Shown: positions 27,095 to 35,190 of the stretch, one piece after another
Position numbering within the stretch: position 1 is the stretch's first letter
Layout of the letters: every line of letters begins with the position of its first letter
Source of the DNA: Alistipes_A hominis
Lineage (GTDB): Bacteria; Bacteroidota; Bacteroidia; Bacteroidales; Rikenellaceae
Direction: 5' to 3'
DNA: 64,000 nucleotides
Assembly: GCF_014288115.1 (NCBI RefSeq)
Contig: NZ_JACOOK010000006.1
Span: 156,492-220,491 of the forward strand
The notes under the pieces: model-generated
The model's input: the letters and a program-made list of their open reading frames with translations, nothing else
Database searches by the model: none
Told to the model about the DNA's origin: nothing
Position numbers and translations under genes: made by a program

Positions 27095-28051
27095 TTAGTA
27101 TTCGGCGCGTTTAAACGATGACAAAAAACGGACGGCGACTCCTTTGACGTCCTGCAGGAACATGGATCCGGCATCGGGATAATGGGAACGGTACTCCCCT
27201 TTACAATACATACCGATGATCCGAAACAGGTTGAACCGTGACCGCAGGGCCCAGAATCGTTTGTAGACGAAATCGACTCTTTTTACCGGAGCGACGGCAA
27301 ACGGATCCGGGACCTCCCTGTGCCACATCAAAGCGTCTTTGGCTGTTTCCCAGCGTTTGGCCGGATAGATGAACAAAGCTCCCAGACCGACCGACTGGTT
27401 GTCGTGCAAACGGTATTTGATCAGACACCGGTCGATAAAATCCAGTTTATTCCATAAAAGAGCGGAGATTGCGATTATCTCGTCGTGTACCTGCCCCCAA
27501 ACCGTAAACGGGATGCAATACGGAACGAACGATGCCCGCATAGCCGTCGTGGCACCCGTTACCCGGCCCGAAGTACTCAGCACCTGGTACGGGTGTCCGG
27601 CACGGAATAACTTTTTGTTCCGGTCGTCCATTCCCACCACATCGAACAGGGTTTGATGATAACTCATTGCTCCGAAGCGGTTGATCAGAAAGGCGTTCGT
27701 AAAGACGAAACTTTTGTCGGGATGTTTTTCGAAATAATCGCAGATTACTTCCGTTTTTTCAGGCATCCAAATGTCGTCCTGATCGGACAGGAACAGGATA
27801 TCTCCCGAGCAGGCGCAGATCGCTTTTTCAAAATTGCGGGTATATCCGAGGTTTTCCGGATTCTCGATCAGTCTTATTTTCCCCGGATGTTTTTCGATAT
27901 ACCGGTTAATCAGGGCGACCGTTGCGTCCGTCGACCGGTCGTCGCAAATTACGATCTCGTCGACCGGACGGGTCTGACCGAGGATGGAATCCAACTGTTC
28001 CTTCAGGTACTGGGCGCCGTTGTATGTGCATAAAGCTACCGATGTTGTCAT
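27095..28051 (-). CDS. Family 2 glycosyltransferase
   Basis: A GT-A glycosyltransferase of about 318 residues. TTSVALCTYNGAQYLKEQLDSIL and DEIVICDDRSTDATV form the nucleotide-sugar site, with FLSDQDDIWMPEKT as the DxD-bearing segment and VHDEIIAISALL following, typical of rhamnosyl-type GT2 enzymes. The start is taken at the second Met (ATG at 28049-28051) rather than an earlier TTG. Position between the HlyD and DUF5722-like genes indicates a role in decorating the peptide or an associated glycan. Confidence 0.85.
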   Translation of the reverse strand: MTTSVALCTYNGAQYLKEQLDSILGQTRPVDEIVICDDRSTDATVALINRYIEKHPGKIRLIENPENLGYTRNFEKAICACSGDILFLSDQDDIWMPEKTEVICDYFEKHPDKSFVFTNAFLINRFGAMSYHQTLFDVVGMDDRNKKLFRAGHPYQVLSTSGRVTGATTAMRASFVPYCIPFTVWGQVHDEIIAISALLWNKLDFIDRCLIKYRLHDNQSVGLGALFIYPAKRWETAKDALMWHREVPDPFAVAPVKRVDFVYKRFWALRSRFNLFRIIGMYCKGEYRSHYPDAGSMFLQDVKGVAVRFLSSFKRAEY

Positions 28052-28072
28052 ATTCAATGATGTTATGATAGT

Positions 28073-29356
28073 TTATAAATCGTTCTTAATAGCGGATTTG
28101 AGCGGATTGAGAAAGCGTTCCAGAAGACGCTGATCTTTGGTGATGATGTCTCCCGTTCCGTCCATTTGCTGAATGAATTTGATCCGGGTGTTGTAGCTCG
28201 AAACCAGTCCGTTGCTGAACACGACTTCGGCGGCGTACCCTTCGGTTTCGGGAATGGAAGACAGCGAGCTGATCTTTCCTTTCAGTATCCCATATTCCAT
28301 ATAGGGGAATCCGTTCAACTTGACGTTGACGGTCTGTCCGGTTTTCACTTTGGCGAACCCTTGGGACGGAATGTACATCTTTCCGATTACCTGCAGCGAA
28401 TCGTTCGGTACGACCGAAGCCAGCCGCTCCCCCGAAACGACGTTCTGATTGTTGCTCCAGTATTTGGTAAACGTCACCCGTCCGTCAATCGGCGACTGGA
28501 GCATGTATTTTTCTTTCCATAGTCCGATCTGGGTCAGCAACTGTTCCCTCGCTTCGGAAAGCTGAACCCGATAGTTGAGAATTTCGTTGTCCCGTTGTAT
28601 TTTTAGTTCGAGCAACTGTTGTTTCATATTGATCAAGCTGGATTCGGTCGAAGTCAGGGCCGTGTTCTGAGTGATCATGGAGATCCGTTTTTGCAACACG
28701 CTTTGCTGGGATCGTTCGTATTCGGCAGGAGTCAGGGCATTGGAGTGCAGCAGCAGAGAATCCCGGGCGAGGTTTTTATTCTCGAAGGCCATGTCTTCCT
28801 TCAGCAGCGACATTTGCTGGGCCTGGCTCCGGATGGTCTGCTGCGTTTTTGCGATATTGTCTTCGATCAGTTTCTGTTTCTGAACCGTAAAATCGGTCTG
28901 CAGGTAATGATCGAACAAAAGACACTGCTTTACGAACTGAATATAATAGGACTGCAATTCCCCGAGGGAGCAGTCTTCGTTCAAAAAATCTCCGGAAAAG
29001 TAAAGTTCCCACCGGTCTCCGTTCCGCAGCAGCATATTTTCCAGTTTCAATACCGAACGGTAATCACCTGTGTTATACAATACGGCGATCACCTCGTCCT
29101 TTGCAACGGAATCCCCGTCCTTTACCAAAATATGTTCGATCTTGTTGGACGAACGGGCGATCAGATCCGCCGGAGGGTTTAGTGTCGTCAGTACGATCGG
29201 GGCCGATATGGTCTCGGGGTATCTGACCAGGTAGGTAATTCCCATGATAAGCAGAAACAGACAGAAAAGGACGACGATCCCCCAGCGGATCACCCAACCG
29301 GGAATGCGTCCCAATATCTCCTGTACCTCTTCACTGTATATGGTATGTCTTGGCAT
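28073..29356 (-). CDS. HlyD-family membrane fusion protein
   Basis: Periplasmic adaptor of 427 residues. One membrane helix (about residues 24-46: IRWGIVVLFCLFLLIMGITY) anchors it, followed by a lipoyl/barrel-sandwich half (IEHILVKDGDSVAKDEVIAVL), a long coiled coil (about 110-270) and the second half (LQSPIDGRVTFTKYW, VKTGQTVNVKLNGFPYMEYG). It pairs with the C39-ABC exporter directly upstream (12 bases) and the TolC-like protein downstream to form a tripartite exporter for the matured peptides. Confidence 0.92.
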   Translation of the reverse strand: MPRHTIYSEEVQEILGRIPGWVIRWGIVVLFCLFLLIMGITYLVRYPETISAPIVLTTLNPPADLIARSSNKIEHILVKDGDSVAKDEVIAVLYNTGDYRSVLKLENMLLRNGDRWELYFSGDFLNEDCSLGELQSYYIQFVKQCLLFDHYLQTDFTVQKQKLIEDNIAKTQQTIRSQAQQMSLLKEDMAFENKNLARDSLLLHSNALTPAEYERSQQSVLQKRISMITQNTALTSTESSLINMKQQLLELKIQRDNEILNYRVQLSEAREQLLTQIGLWKEKYMLQSPIDGRVTFTKYWSNNQNVVSGERLASVVPNDSLQVIGKMYIPSQGFAKVKTGQTVNVKLNGFPYMEYGILKGKISSLSSIPETEGYAAEVVFSNGLVSSYNTRIKFIQQMDGTGDIITKDQRLLERFLNPLKSAIKNDL

Positions 29357-29368
29357 ATTCGTATCTTT

Positions 29369-31588
29369 TTAATTTCCTAATTCCAACTGATCCTTGACCA
29401 GATCGTAATAAGCGCCCTTGGCGGCGATCAGTTCGCTGTGGGTTCCCTGCTCGACAATTTGTCCTTTGTGCAGCACGACGATGGTGTCGGCATTCTTCAC
29501 GGTACTCAGCCGGTGGGCTACGACCACGACCGTCCGACCTTCGAAGAAAGTTTTCATGTTATCCATAATCGCTTTTTCGTTGTTGGCATCCAGAGAGTTC
29601 GTGGCTTCGTCGAAAAATATGCATTTGGGATTTTTGTAAACGGCGCGGGCGATGAACAACCGCTGCTTTTGCCCGGTGCTGAGTCCGTGCCCGTCTACCC
29701 CGATCTTGGTATTGTAACGCAGCGGCAGCCCCTCCACGAAATCTTCGACATTGGCCACTTTAACCGCATGTTCGACCCGGTCGTAGTCGGGCGTTTCGTC
29801 GATGACCCCGATGTTGTTTTCCAGCGTATCGGAAAAAATGTACCCTTCCTGCATCACTACGCCGCAGTTCCGCCGCCAACAGGAATCGCTGTAACGGTCC
29901 AGTGCGATATTGTTCAGGGAGATGCTGCCGGAGACGGGCTTGTAAAAGCCCAGCAGCAGTTTCAGCAGGGTCGTTTTGCCGCTGCCGCTGACTCCGACGA
30001 TCGCCGTCACTTTGCCCGCCGGAATCTTCAAACTAACGTCGTCCAGCACTTTGGCGGAGTGAGGGCCCTCGTATTGGAAGGTCACGTTTTTCAACTCGAG
30101 ATCGGCGTTCGCAGGAATCTCCCGGATCTTCTCTTTATCTTCGGGTTCTTCGTCTTCCATATCATGGATTTCGTTCAGACGTTCCGCGCTGATCTTGGCG
30201 TCCTGCGCGGCCTGAATGAATCCTATGAACTGCGAAATAGGGCCGTTCAACTGTCCCAGAATATACTGCATGGCCATCATCATCCCAAGGGTCATATCCC
30301 CTTCGACGACCGCTTTGGCCGCGATAAACGAAACCAGTACGTTTTTGGTCTGGTCGATGAACAGGCCGCCCACCTGCTGCGTCTGTCCGAGGGCCATCGA
30401 TTTGATACTGATACGAAACATTTTGGCCTGAATCCGCTCCCATTCCCAGCGTTTCTGTTTCTCGCAACTGTTCAGTTTGATCTCCTGCATGCCGTTGATC
30501 AGTTGCACCAAGCTGCTCTGGTTGTCGGCTCCCTGCTGAAACCGTTTATAGTCCAGTTCCTTTCGTTTTTTCAGAAATACGACGACCCATCCGGCGTACA
30601 GGGCGCTGCCCAGCAGGAAAATCCCGAGGATCGTCAGGTTGTAGGTCGTCATGATCGCCCCGTAAACGACGAACGTAAAGCACGAAAATATGATATTCAA
30701 AAGCGTTCCCATCAGAAAACTCTGGATGCGGCTGTTGTCCCCGATCCGCTGCATGATGTCGCCCACCATCTTCACGTCGAAGAAAGAGATCGGAAGCCGC
30801 ATCAGTTTCGCCAGAAAATCGGAGATGAACGCAATGCTGATCCGGGTAGTCACGTGCAGCGACAGCCAGCTCTGAATCAGCCCGTTCGCCGTTTGCCCGA
30901 GCGTCAGGGCCACCTGTGCGATCAGGATGGTAACGATAAATCCCAGATCGCTGTTGTTGATTCCGTAATCGACGACCCCTTGTGTCAGAAACGGGAAGAT
31001 CAGGCTGATCATGCTGCCGGTCAGCATGGCGAGGAAAAACTGGACGATGAATTTAGTGTAGGGCCGCAGATAATTCATCATATACCCGATGCGAAGGATC
31101 GACTTTTTGGTGGAATCGTCTTTCTCTTCGTAAAAGCGGGGAGAAGGTTCGATGATCAGCGCGGTGCCGACCGTGAGGTTATCTTCCCGGGTCGAATACC
31201 AACACTTCAGGAAATCCTCTTTGTTGTATTTCAGCAACCCGCCCGCCGGGTCGGCTACATAGACCCAGTAGTCGTCTTTCTGGCTCGACTGCCGGTTCTT
31301 TTTGATGTTGTAGACCACGACGAAGTGCCGCTGTTTCCAGTGGACGATCAGCGGGAACGGAATGTTGTCGCGCAACTGTTCCCACGTCAGCTTGACTCCT
31401 TCGGTACGGAAACCGATCAGTTCGGCCGCATCGCTGATGCCCAGCATCGAAACGCCCTCGCGGGTAATATGGCATTTGGTGCGCAGCGTTTGGAGCGAGT
31501 AGTTTTTACCGTAGAATTTGGCGATCATGCGCAGACAGGTCGGGCCGCAGTCCATCGCGTCTAATTGTCGATATATCGGAAATCTCAT
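29369..31588 (-). CDS. Peptidase C39-containing ABC exporter
   Basis: A 739-residue bifunctional protein that removes GG leaders and exports the core. The N-terminal C39 domain has QLDAMDCGPTCLRMI (catalytic Cys near residue 14), HWKQRHFVVVYNI (His) and VADPAGG (Asp). Six membrane helices occupy roughly 160-430. The ATPase has GVSGSGKTTLLKLLLG, signature LSTGQKQRLFIARA and IFFDEATNSLDA. The five GG-leader precursors in this locus are its obvious substrates. It overlaps neither neighbour but is spaced 12 bases on both sides, so it is co-transcribed with LanB and HlyD. Confidence 0.95.
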   Translation of the reverse strand: MRFPIYRQLDAMDCGPTCLRMIAKFYGKNYSLQTLRTKCHITREGVSMLGISDAAELIGFRTEGVKLTWEQLRDNIPFPLIVHWKQRHFVVVYNIKKNRQSSQKDDYWVYVADPAGGLLKYNKEDFLKCWYSTREDNLTVGTALIIEPSPRFYEEKDDSTKKSILRIGYMMNYLRPYTKFIVQFFLAMLTGSMISLIFPFLTQGVVDYGINNSDLGFIVTILIAQVALTLGQTANGLIQSWLSLHVTTRISIAFISDFLAKLMRLPISFFDVKMVGDIMQRIGDNSRIQSFLMGTLLNIIFSCFTFVVYGAIMTTYNLTILGIFLLGSALYAGWVVVFLKKRKELDYKRFQQGADNQSSLVQLINGMQEIKLNSCEKQKRWEWERIQAKMFRISIKSMALGQTQQVGGLFIDQTKNVLVSFIAAKAVVEGDMTLGMMMAMQYILGQLNGPISQFIGFIQAAQDAKISAERLNEIHDMEDEEPEDKEKIREIPANADLELKNVTFQYEGPHSAKVLDDVSLKIPAGKVTAIVGVSGSGKTTLLKLLLGFYKPVSGSISLNNIALDRYSDSCWRRNCGVVMQEGYIFSDTLENNIGVIDETPDYDRVEHAVKVANVEDFVEGLPLRYNTKIGVDGHGLSTGQKQRLFIARAVYKNPKCIFFDEATNSLDANNEKAIMDNMKTFFEGRTVVVVAHRLSTVKNADTIVVLHKGQIVEQGTHSELIAAKGAYYDLVKDQLELGN

Positions 31589-31600
31589 GAACGGAAGATT

Positions 31601-32476
31601 TTATTTCTTGGCATATTTGATTCTGGCAAGGGCCGACTGGTAATACCGGAACAGAAAATCGTAAATCACCATCTCGTACAACCGGTTTTTCGACCGGAAC
31701 AGCCGGTTCATCGTCATGTGAATGATGCTTCGCACATAATCGTCTTTCTCAATCGATTCCTGTTCGATGAGCGGACTTACCTGTACAACCAGCGATTCCA
31801 TCTCCCGGAGACGCATTTCGAGCGGATCCGCATACGCCCCGAGCGGATCGGCCTGCGGGTCGAACACGCCTTCCACACTTTTCCGCTGCATCCGAAACTT
31901 GTCGTTCAGTTGCTTGTTGAACGTACTGCCAGTAAACCCGAATTCCGTTTTGAATCCAACGCTCATTTTTTCAAGCAGTTCTTTTTTATCTTCCGCCGCG
32001 TACCCGAATACGGACAACGTGTCGTCGATCAGACGCAACGACAACTGCCACCGATCCTGCTCGGCGGTCGGCGAACCGGCCAGCAGGCCGAGCAGGGCCA
32101 GCGTATACCGGCTGTCCACGCCGAACAACCGCTCGGAGAGTTCCATCGACGAGGCTCCGTAACGCTCGATTTCCCGCTGATAGGTGTCGCACAGCACGTT
32201 CCAGATCACGGCGCGCTCCATACAGGGAGACAGACAGTCATTCATTGCCCGGAATACGTTGCCGTAATTCTGTACGTCGGGCACATGAAACCGGAATCGG
32301 ATATGGAACTTCGGATCGGTGTACCGGATAAAAAAATAATCGGATATCGCTTTTTCGGCTTTCAGCCGCTCGGCCGCCGGATACAAGTAGGAAGACAGAA
32401 TCTCGTCGGCGCTCTTGTGTCCGGTGTATATTTTGAAGTAAAGCCACCGGCTGCCCGGTATGAATGTTCTTTGCAT
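31601..32476 (-). CDS. LanB C-terminal (elimination) domain protein
   Basis: A 291-residue stand-alone SpaB_C/thiopeptide-type domain. GSRWLYFKIYTGHKSADEIL at the N terminus, DYFFIRYTDPKFHIRFRF and YQREIERYG are family signatures. In class I lanthipeptide enzymes this lyase domain eliminates glutamate from glutamyl-Ser/Thr to give dehydro-residues. Here it is a separate gene next to the glutamylation protein, i.e. a split dehydratase as in pinensin-like Bacteroidota clusters and thiopeptides. Confidence 0.88.
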   Translation of the reverse strand: MQRTFIPGSRWLYFKIYTGHKSADEILSSYLYPAAERLKAEKAISDYFFIRYTDPKFHIRFRFHVPDVQNYGNVFRAMNDCLSPCMERAVIWNVLCDTYQREIERYGASSMELSERLFGVDSRYTLALLGLLAGSPTAEQDRWQLSLRLIDDTLSVFGYAAEDKKELLEKMSVGFKTEFGFTGSTFNKQLNDKFRMQRKSVEGVFDPQADPLGAYADPLEMRLREMESLVVQVSPLIEQESIEKDDYVRSIIHMTMNRLFRSKNRLYEMVIYDFLFRYYQSALARIKYAKK

Positions 32477-32515
32477 AGGTTCTTAAATTTAGGTCGATAG
32501 TATGTTGAAAAGGTT

Positions 32516-34696
32516 CTACGGTTCGGGTTTTCGGAACGTGAAAATAAATTCGTCGGTAAAGGATTTTCCTTGCGGATTTCTGACGAGGGCCGAACCGTTC
32601 CCGAACATGAACTCGGTCAGCTTGAACCGGCCCCGCCTTTTGACCAGCGACAGCATCGTCCGGATATTCAGCGCATCCCTCAGGTCGATGTAAAGCTCGT
32701 TATCCCCGTCCGGAACGATCACTTCGGCCGGTAGATTCCGTTTTGCCCTCAGTTCCTCCGTTCGGGCCAGCAGCGCCTGATCGTCGAGTTTATCGAAATC
32801 TTTAATTTCGTCCGTAGACAAGTTCCAGCTTTGCAGCGAAAGGATGTGACCTTTGTACTCCACGCGCGGCAGGTACGGAAAGCGGTTGAACAGTTCGCCC
32901 CAGCCAAAATAGAGTCCGCCCCGCAATCCCTGGGTCTGCATATCGCACAGAAAATGGTAGATTGGCATCGAATTGAAACTGTAATTGTGGGCGTTGGTCA
33001 GCCGGGGTACGACCTCTTTCCCGAATTTCCGGGATTTCAGGATCACTTTCCCGTTTTTGACCGAAAGCATCAGGTCGGATACGGGGATTCGTTTCTCGAT
33101 CTCAACTCCGGATTGCGCCAGGTAATGGATTTCATAATCGCGGAGCAGCGGTCGGGAGGCAATGTTGCCGATACGGGATTCGGGCAAATGGGCGATCTCG
33201 GCATAGATAACATCGCGGTGCAGTTGCTGCTCAGAGTCTGCGATGTCTTTTACGAGGCCGAGTATTTGCGGATCGAGGTGACAGAAGCGTCCCAGCAAGT
33301 TACCGGCACAGGAGCCTCCCACAGATTTTATATGGAGTTTGCACCCGTCGCCTTCCGCATCCCGGAGCAGGTTGCACATGACCGGGAGCGTATCGGGCAA
33401 ATCGTCCCATTTTTCCGTTTTAACAGGAATGTCGTCGTCGGTCAGCGTGATGCAGGTTCGGTCGTTTTTGAGCGATTCCATGTATTTATCCAACAGGATG
33501 CCGTCGAGCCAAGAGAAGTAAATCTGATTTGCAGGAGACTGGCGGTAGGGGAACTGCAGGTTGTCGATCAGTTCGTTCACATCGCCGGTGTTTTGGGCCG
33601 TAACGGGATAGCCGATGCCGGCTTCCAGATCCAGCGCATGCACCAGCGGGATTTCCTGTTCCTCGAACCGTTCGTAAAATGCCGATGCAAATTGGGTAAG
33701 TCCGGTTTCGCCGCGGGGCGGAGTGATTCGGTTCAGGAAGGTGAGCACTTCTCCGATTTTCGATATGACCTCCTGTGATACCTCGGCCTGTCGAACCGGT
33801 TTGATCAGATCCGTCTGGAATAAAAACTTGGGTTCGAACGGGACGCCAATCTGTTTGATAATGTCGATGATCCGGTCGTAATAACCGATCGAATCCCCGG
33901 GTGCCGACGCATCGATCGCCTGCAGGTACTCCCTGATCCGGATCAGTTGCGGAAGTTGCTCTACGCCGGCCAACCGTTCCAGCTTCCGGATCAGCGCCTC
34001 CATCAGGTCTTCACCGGTCACGCCGGCTTCCAGCTCGCTTTTGAGCAACTGCGAGTCGATCAGCTCCATGATAAACGCTTCCGCTTCCTCGTAGGAAATA
34101 TCCTCTTCAACCACCGATTCGGCCAACCGGCGGATCGTGGCCCCGGTGCGGGCCGTTGCAAAGATCCGGTCGAGGTACTCGGACGGTTCGACGCTGTTGA
34201 TCTGGTGAACCCGCTTGGTGCCGCGGTAGAAATATTCGATGTACCGAAGCTTTCCCGCCAGTTCGTAGATGCTGTCGTTCGGATAATAATTCAACTGTCG
34301 CCGAACGGAATCCTGCTTCTCCAGAAATTGAATCAGGGCGCACAGGTAGTTCATATCCAACCGGGTGCAGCGCCGGTATGACGGCTCGTCGACCAGTTCG
34401 ATCTCCGTACGGTCCGAGAGTCGCCCGACCGAACAGCCCGCGAACAATCCGAAAGGGGTACAACGCGTATGGCTCCGGTTAAAATATTTGCATAACGATT
34501 CCGCCAGTTTCCGATCTGCGGCCGGCGAATGTTCCGTCGCTTCTTTGTATAGTTCCGGAGAGCCCAGCAATACGGCTTCCCTGAAAACCGGATTGTCGAC
34601 CATTCCCGGCAGTTTGCGCTTATCGTCGTACGGGAACAATGGGGTGCGGAAAATAAAGGTATCGAAGGGTTGGTAAGGGACGGTGGGCTTCTTCAT
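32516..34696 (-). CDS. lanB: Lantibiotic dehydratase, N-terminal glutamylation protein
   Basis: A 726-residue Lant_dehydr_N protein that transfers glutamate from Glu-tRNA to Ser/Thr of precursor peptides (family function). Conserved segments include FIFRTPLFPYD near the N terminus, NRSHTRCTPFGLFAGCSVG (the RCTPFGL signature) and, in the C-terminal half, LILHN-type blocks replaced by VVPRLTNAHNYSFNSMP and GELFNRFPYLPRVEYK. It lacks the elimination domain, which is the next gene. It follows precursor 2 and its hairpin, so its level is probably set by read-through of that hairpin. Confidence 0.92.
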   Translation of the reverse strand: MKKPTVPYQPFDTFIFRTPLFPYDDKRKLPGMVDNPVFREAVLLGSPELYKEATEHSPAADRKLAESLCKYFNRSHTRCTPFGLFAGCSVGRLSDRTEIELVDEPSYRRCTRLDMNYLCALIQFLEKQDSVRRQLNYYPNDSIYELAGKLRYIEYFYRGTKRVHQINSVEPSEYLDRIFATARTGATIRRLAESVVEEDISYEEAEAFIMELIDSQLLKSELEAGVTGEDLMEALIRKLERLAGVEQLPQLIRIREYLQAIDASAPGDSIGYYDRIIDIIKQIGVPFEPKFLFQTDLIKPVRQAEVSQEVISKIGEVLTFLNRITPPRGETGLTQFASAFYERFEEQEIPLVHALDLEAGIGYPVTAQNTGDVNELIDNLQFPYRQSPANQIYFSWLDGILLDKYMESLKNDRTCITLTDDDIPVKTEKWDDLPDTLPVMCNLLRDAEGDGCKLHIKSVGGSCAGNLLGRFCHLDPQILGLVKDIADSEQQLHRDVIYAEIAHLPESRIGNIASRPLLRDYEIHYLAQSGVEIEKRIPVSDLMLSVKNGKVILKSRKFGKEVVPRLTNAHNYSFNSMPIYHFLCDMQTQGLRGGLYFGWGELFNRFPYLPRVEYKGHILSLQSWNLSTDEIKDFDKLDDQALLARTEELRAKRNLPAEVIVPDGDNELYIDLRDALNIRTMLSLVKRRGRFKLTEFMFGNGSALVRNPQGKSFTDEFIFTFRKPEP

Positions 34697-34741
34697 ATTA
34701 GGTTAGGGGTTTAATTATAAATAGCGCAGCAATTGGAGTAA

Positions 34742-34785
34742 GGTATTAGCACTGCACCATACTTATTACAGTCAGTGCTAATACC
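34742..34785 (-). terminator. Hairpin after precursor 2 (attenuator)
   Basis: A perfect 13-base inverted repeat GGTATTAGCACTG / CAGTGCTAATACC (34742-34754, 34773-34785) between the precursor stop and lanB on the minus strand. Confidence 0.7.
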
Positions 34786-34832
34786 AAATAAATATTAGAA
34801 TGACATCTTATATTAATAGATATCATTTACGA

Positions 34833-35117
34833 TTAATAACCAGTGGGACACGTATTGGAGCAGTTGTGTTCACAGGAAGCCATACTTGTTGTAACACAAG
34901 TATTAGGGCATGTCACACATGTTTTGTTACAAGTTCCCATACAACTTTCTTCACAGGAGTAGTGGACTGGACATGTAAATTGATGGCATGTTTGACAAGT
35001 CATACCACCATCACACGTAAATTCTTCAGTAGCCTCATATCCCCCTCCTCTCAATTGATTCATTTCATTGCCGTTAATCCTTGCAACGACATCTTTTTTT
35101 AATATTAATTTTTTCAT
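34833..35117 (-). CDS. RiPP precursor 2: GG-leader, Cys-rich core
   Basis: A 94-residue peptide: 25-residue leader MKKLILKKDVVARINGNEM...LRGG, then a 69-residue core with about eighteen Cys, many in TC/SC pairs (CQTCHQFTCPVHYSC, CNKTCVTCPNTC, CEHNCSNTC). It sits immediately before the split LanB, so it is probably the cognate core substrate. No Trp. The density of Cys exceeds what lanthionine rings with the available Ser/Thr would need, so disulfides or metal binding could also be involved. Confidence 0.87.
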   Translation of the reverse strand: MKKLILKKDVVARINGNEMNQLRGGGYEATEEFTCDGGMTCQTCHQFTCPVHYSCEESCMGTCNKTCVTCPNTCVTTSMASCEHNCSNTCPTGY

Positions 35118-35136
35118 GATTAATTAGATTAGAATT

Positions 35137-35179
35137 TTCCCTACTCTGTTTTACGGATTTTCGGGTTTTTCCGCTCGAG
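35137..35179 (-). repeat. Conserved intergenic block, copy 2
   Basis: A 43-base block almost identical to copies 3 and 4 (plus-strand core CTACTCTGTTTTACGGATTT, then TCGGGTTTTTCCGCTCGAG). It begins 20 bases before the precursor 2 ATG and ends near the stop of the upstream S41 gene. Confidence 0.8.
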
Positions 35180-35190
35180 CAATTATTGGA

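Noticed and set aside
29438..31564. Long open frame antisense to the C39-ABC exporter
   Set aside because: It is a shadow of the GC-rich coding strand; Arg/His/Val-rich with no domain, while the minus-strand frame has all exporter motifs.
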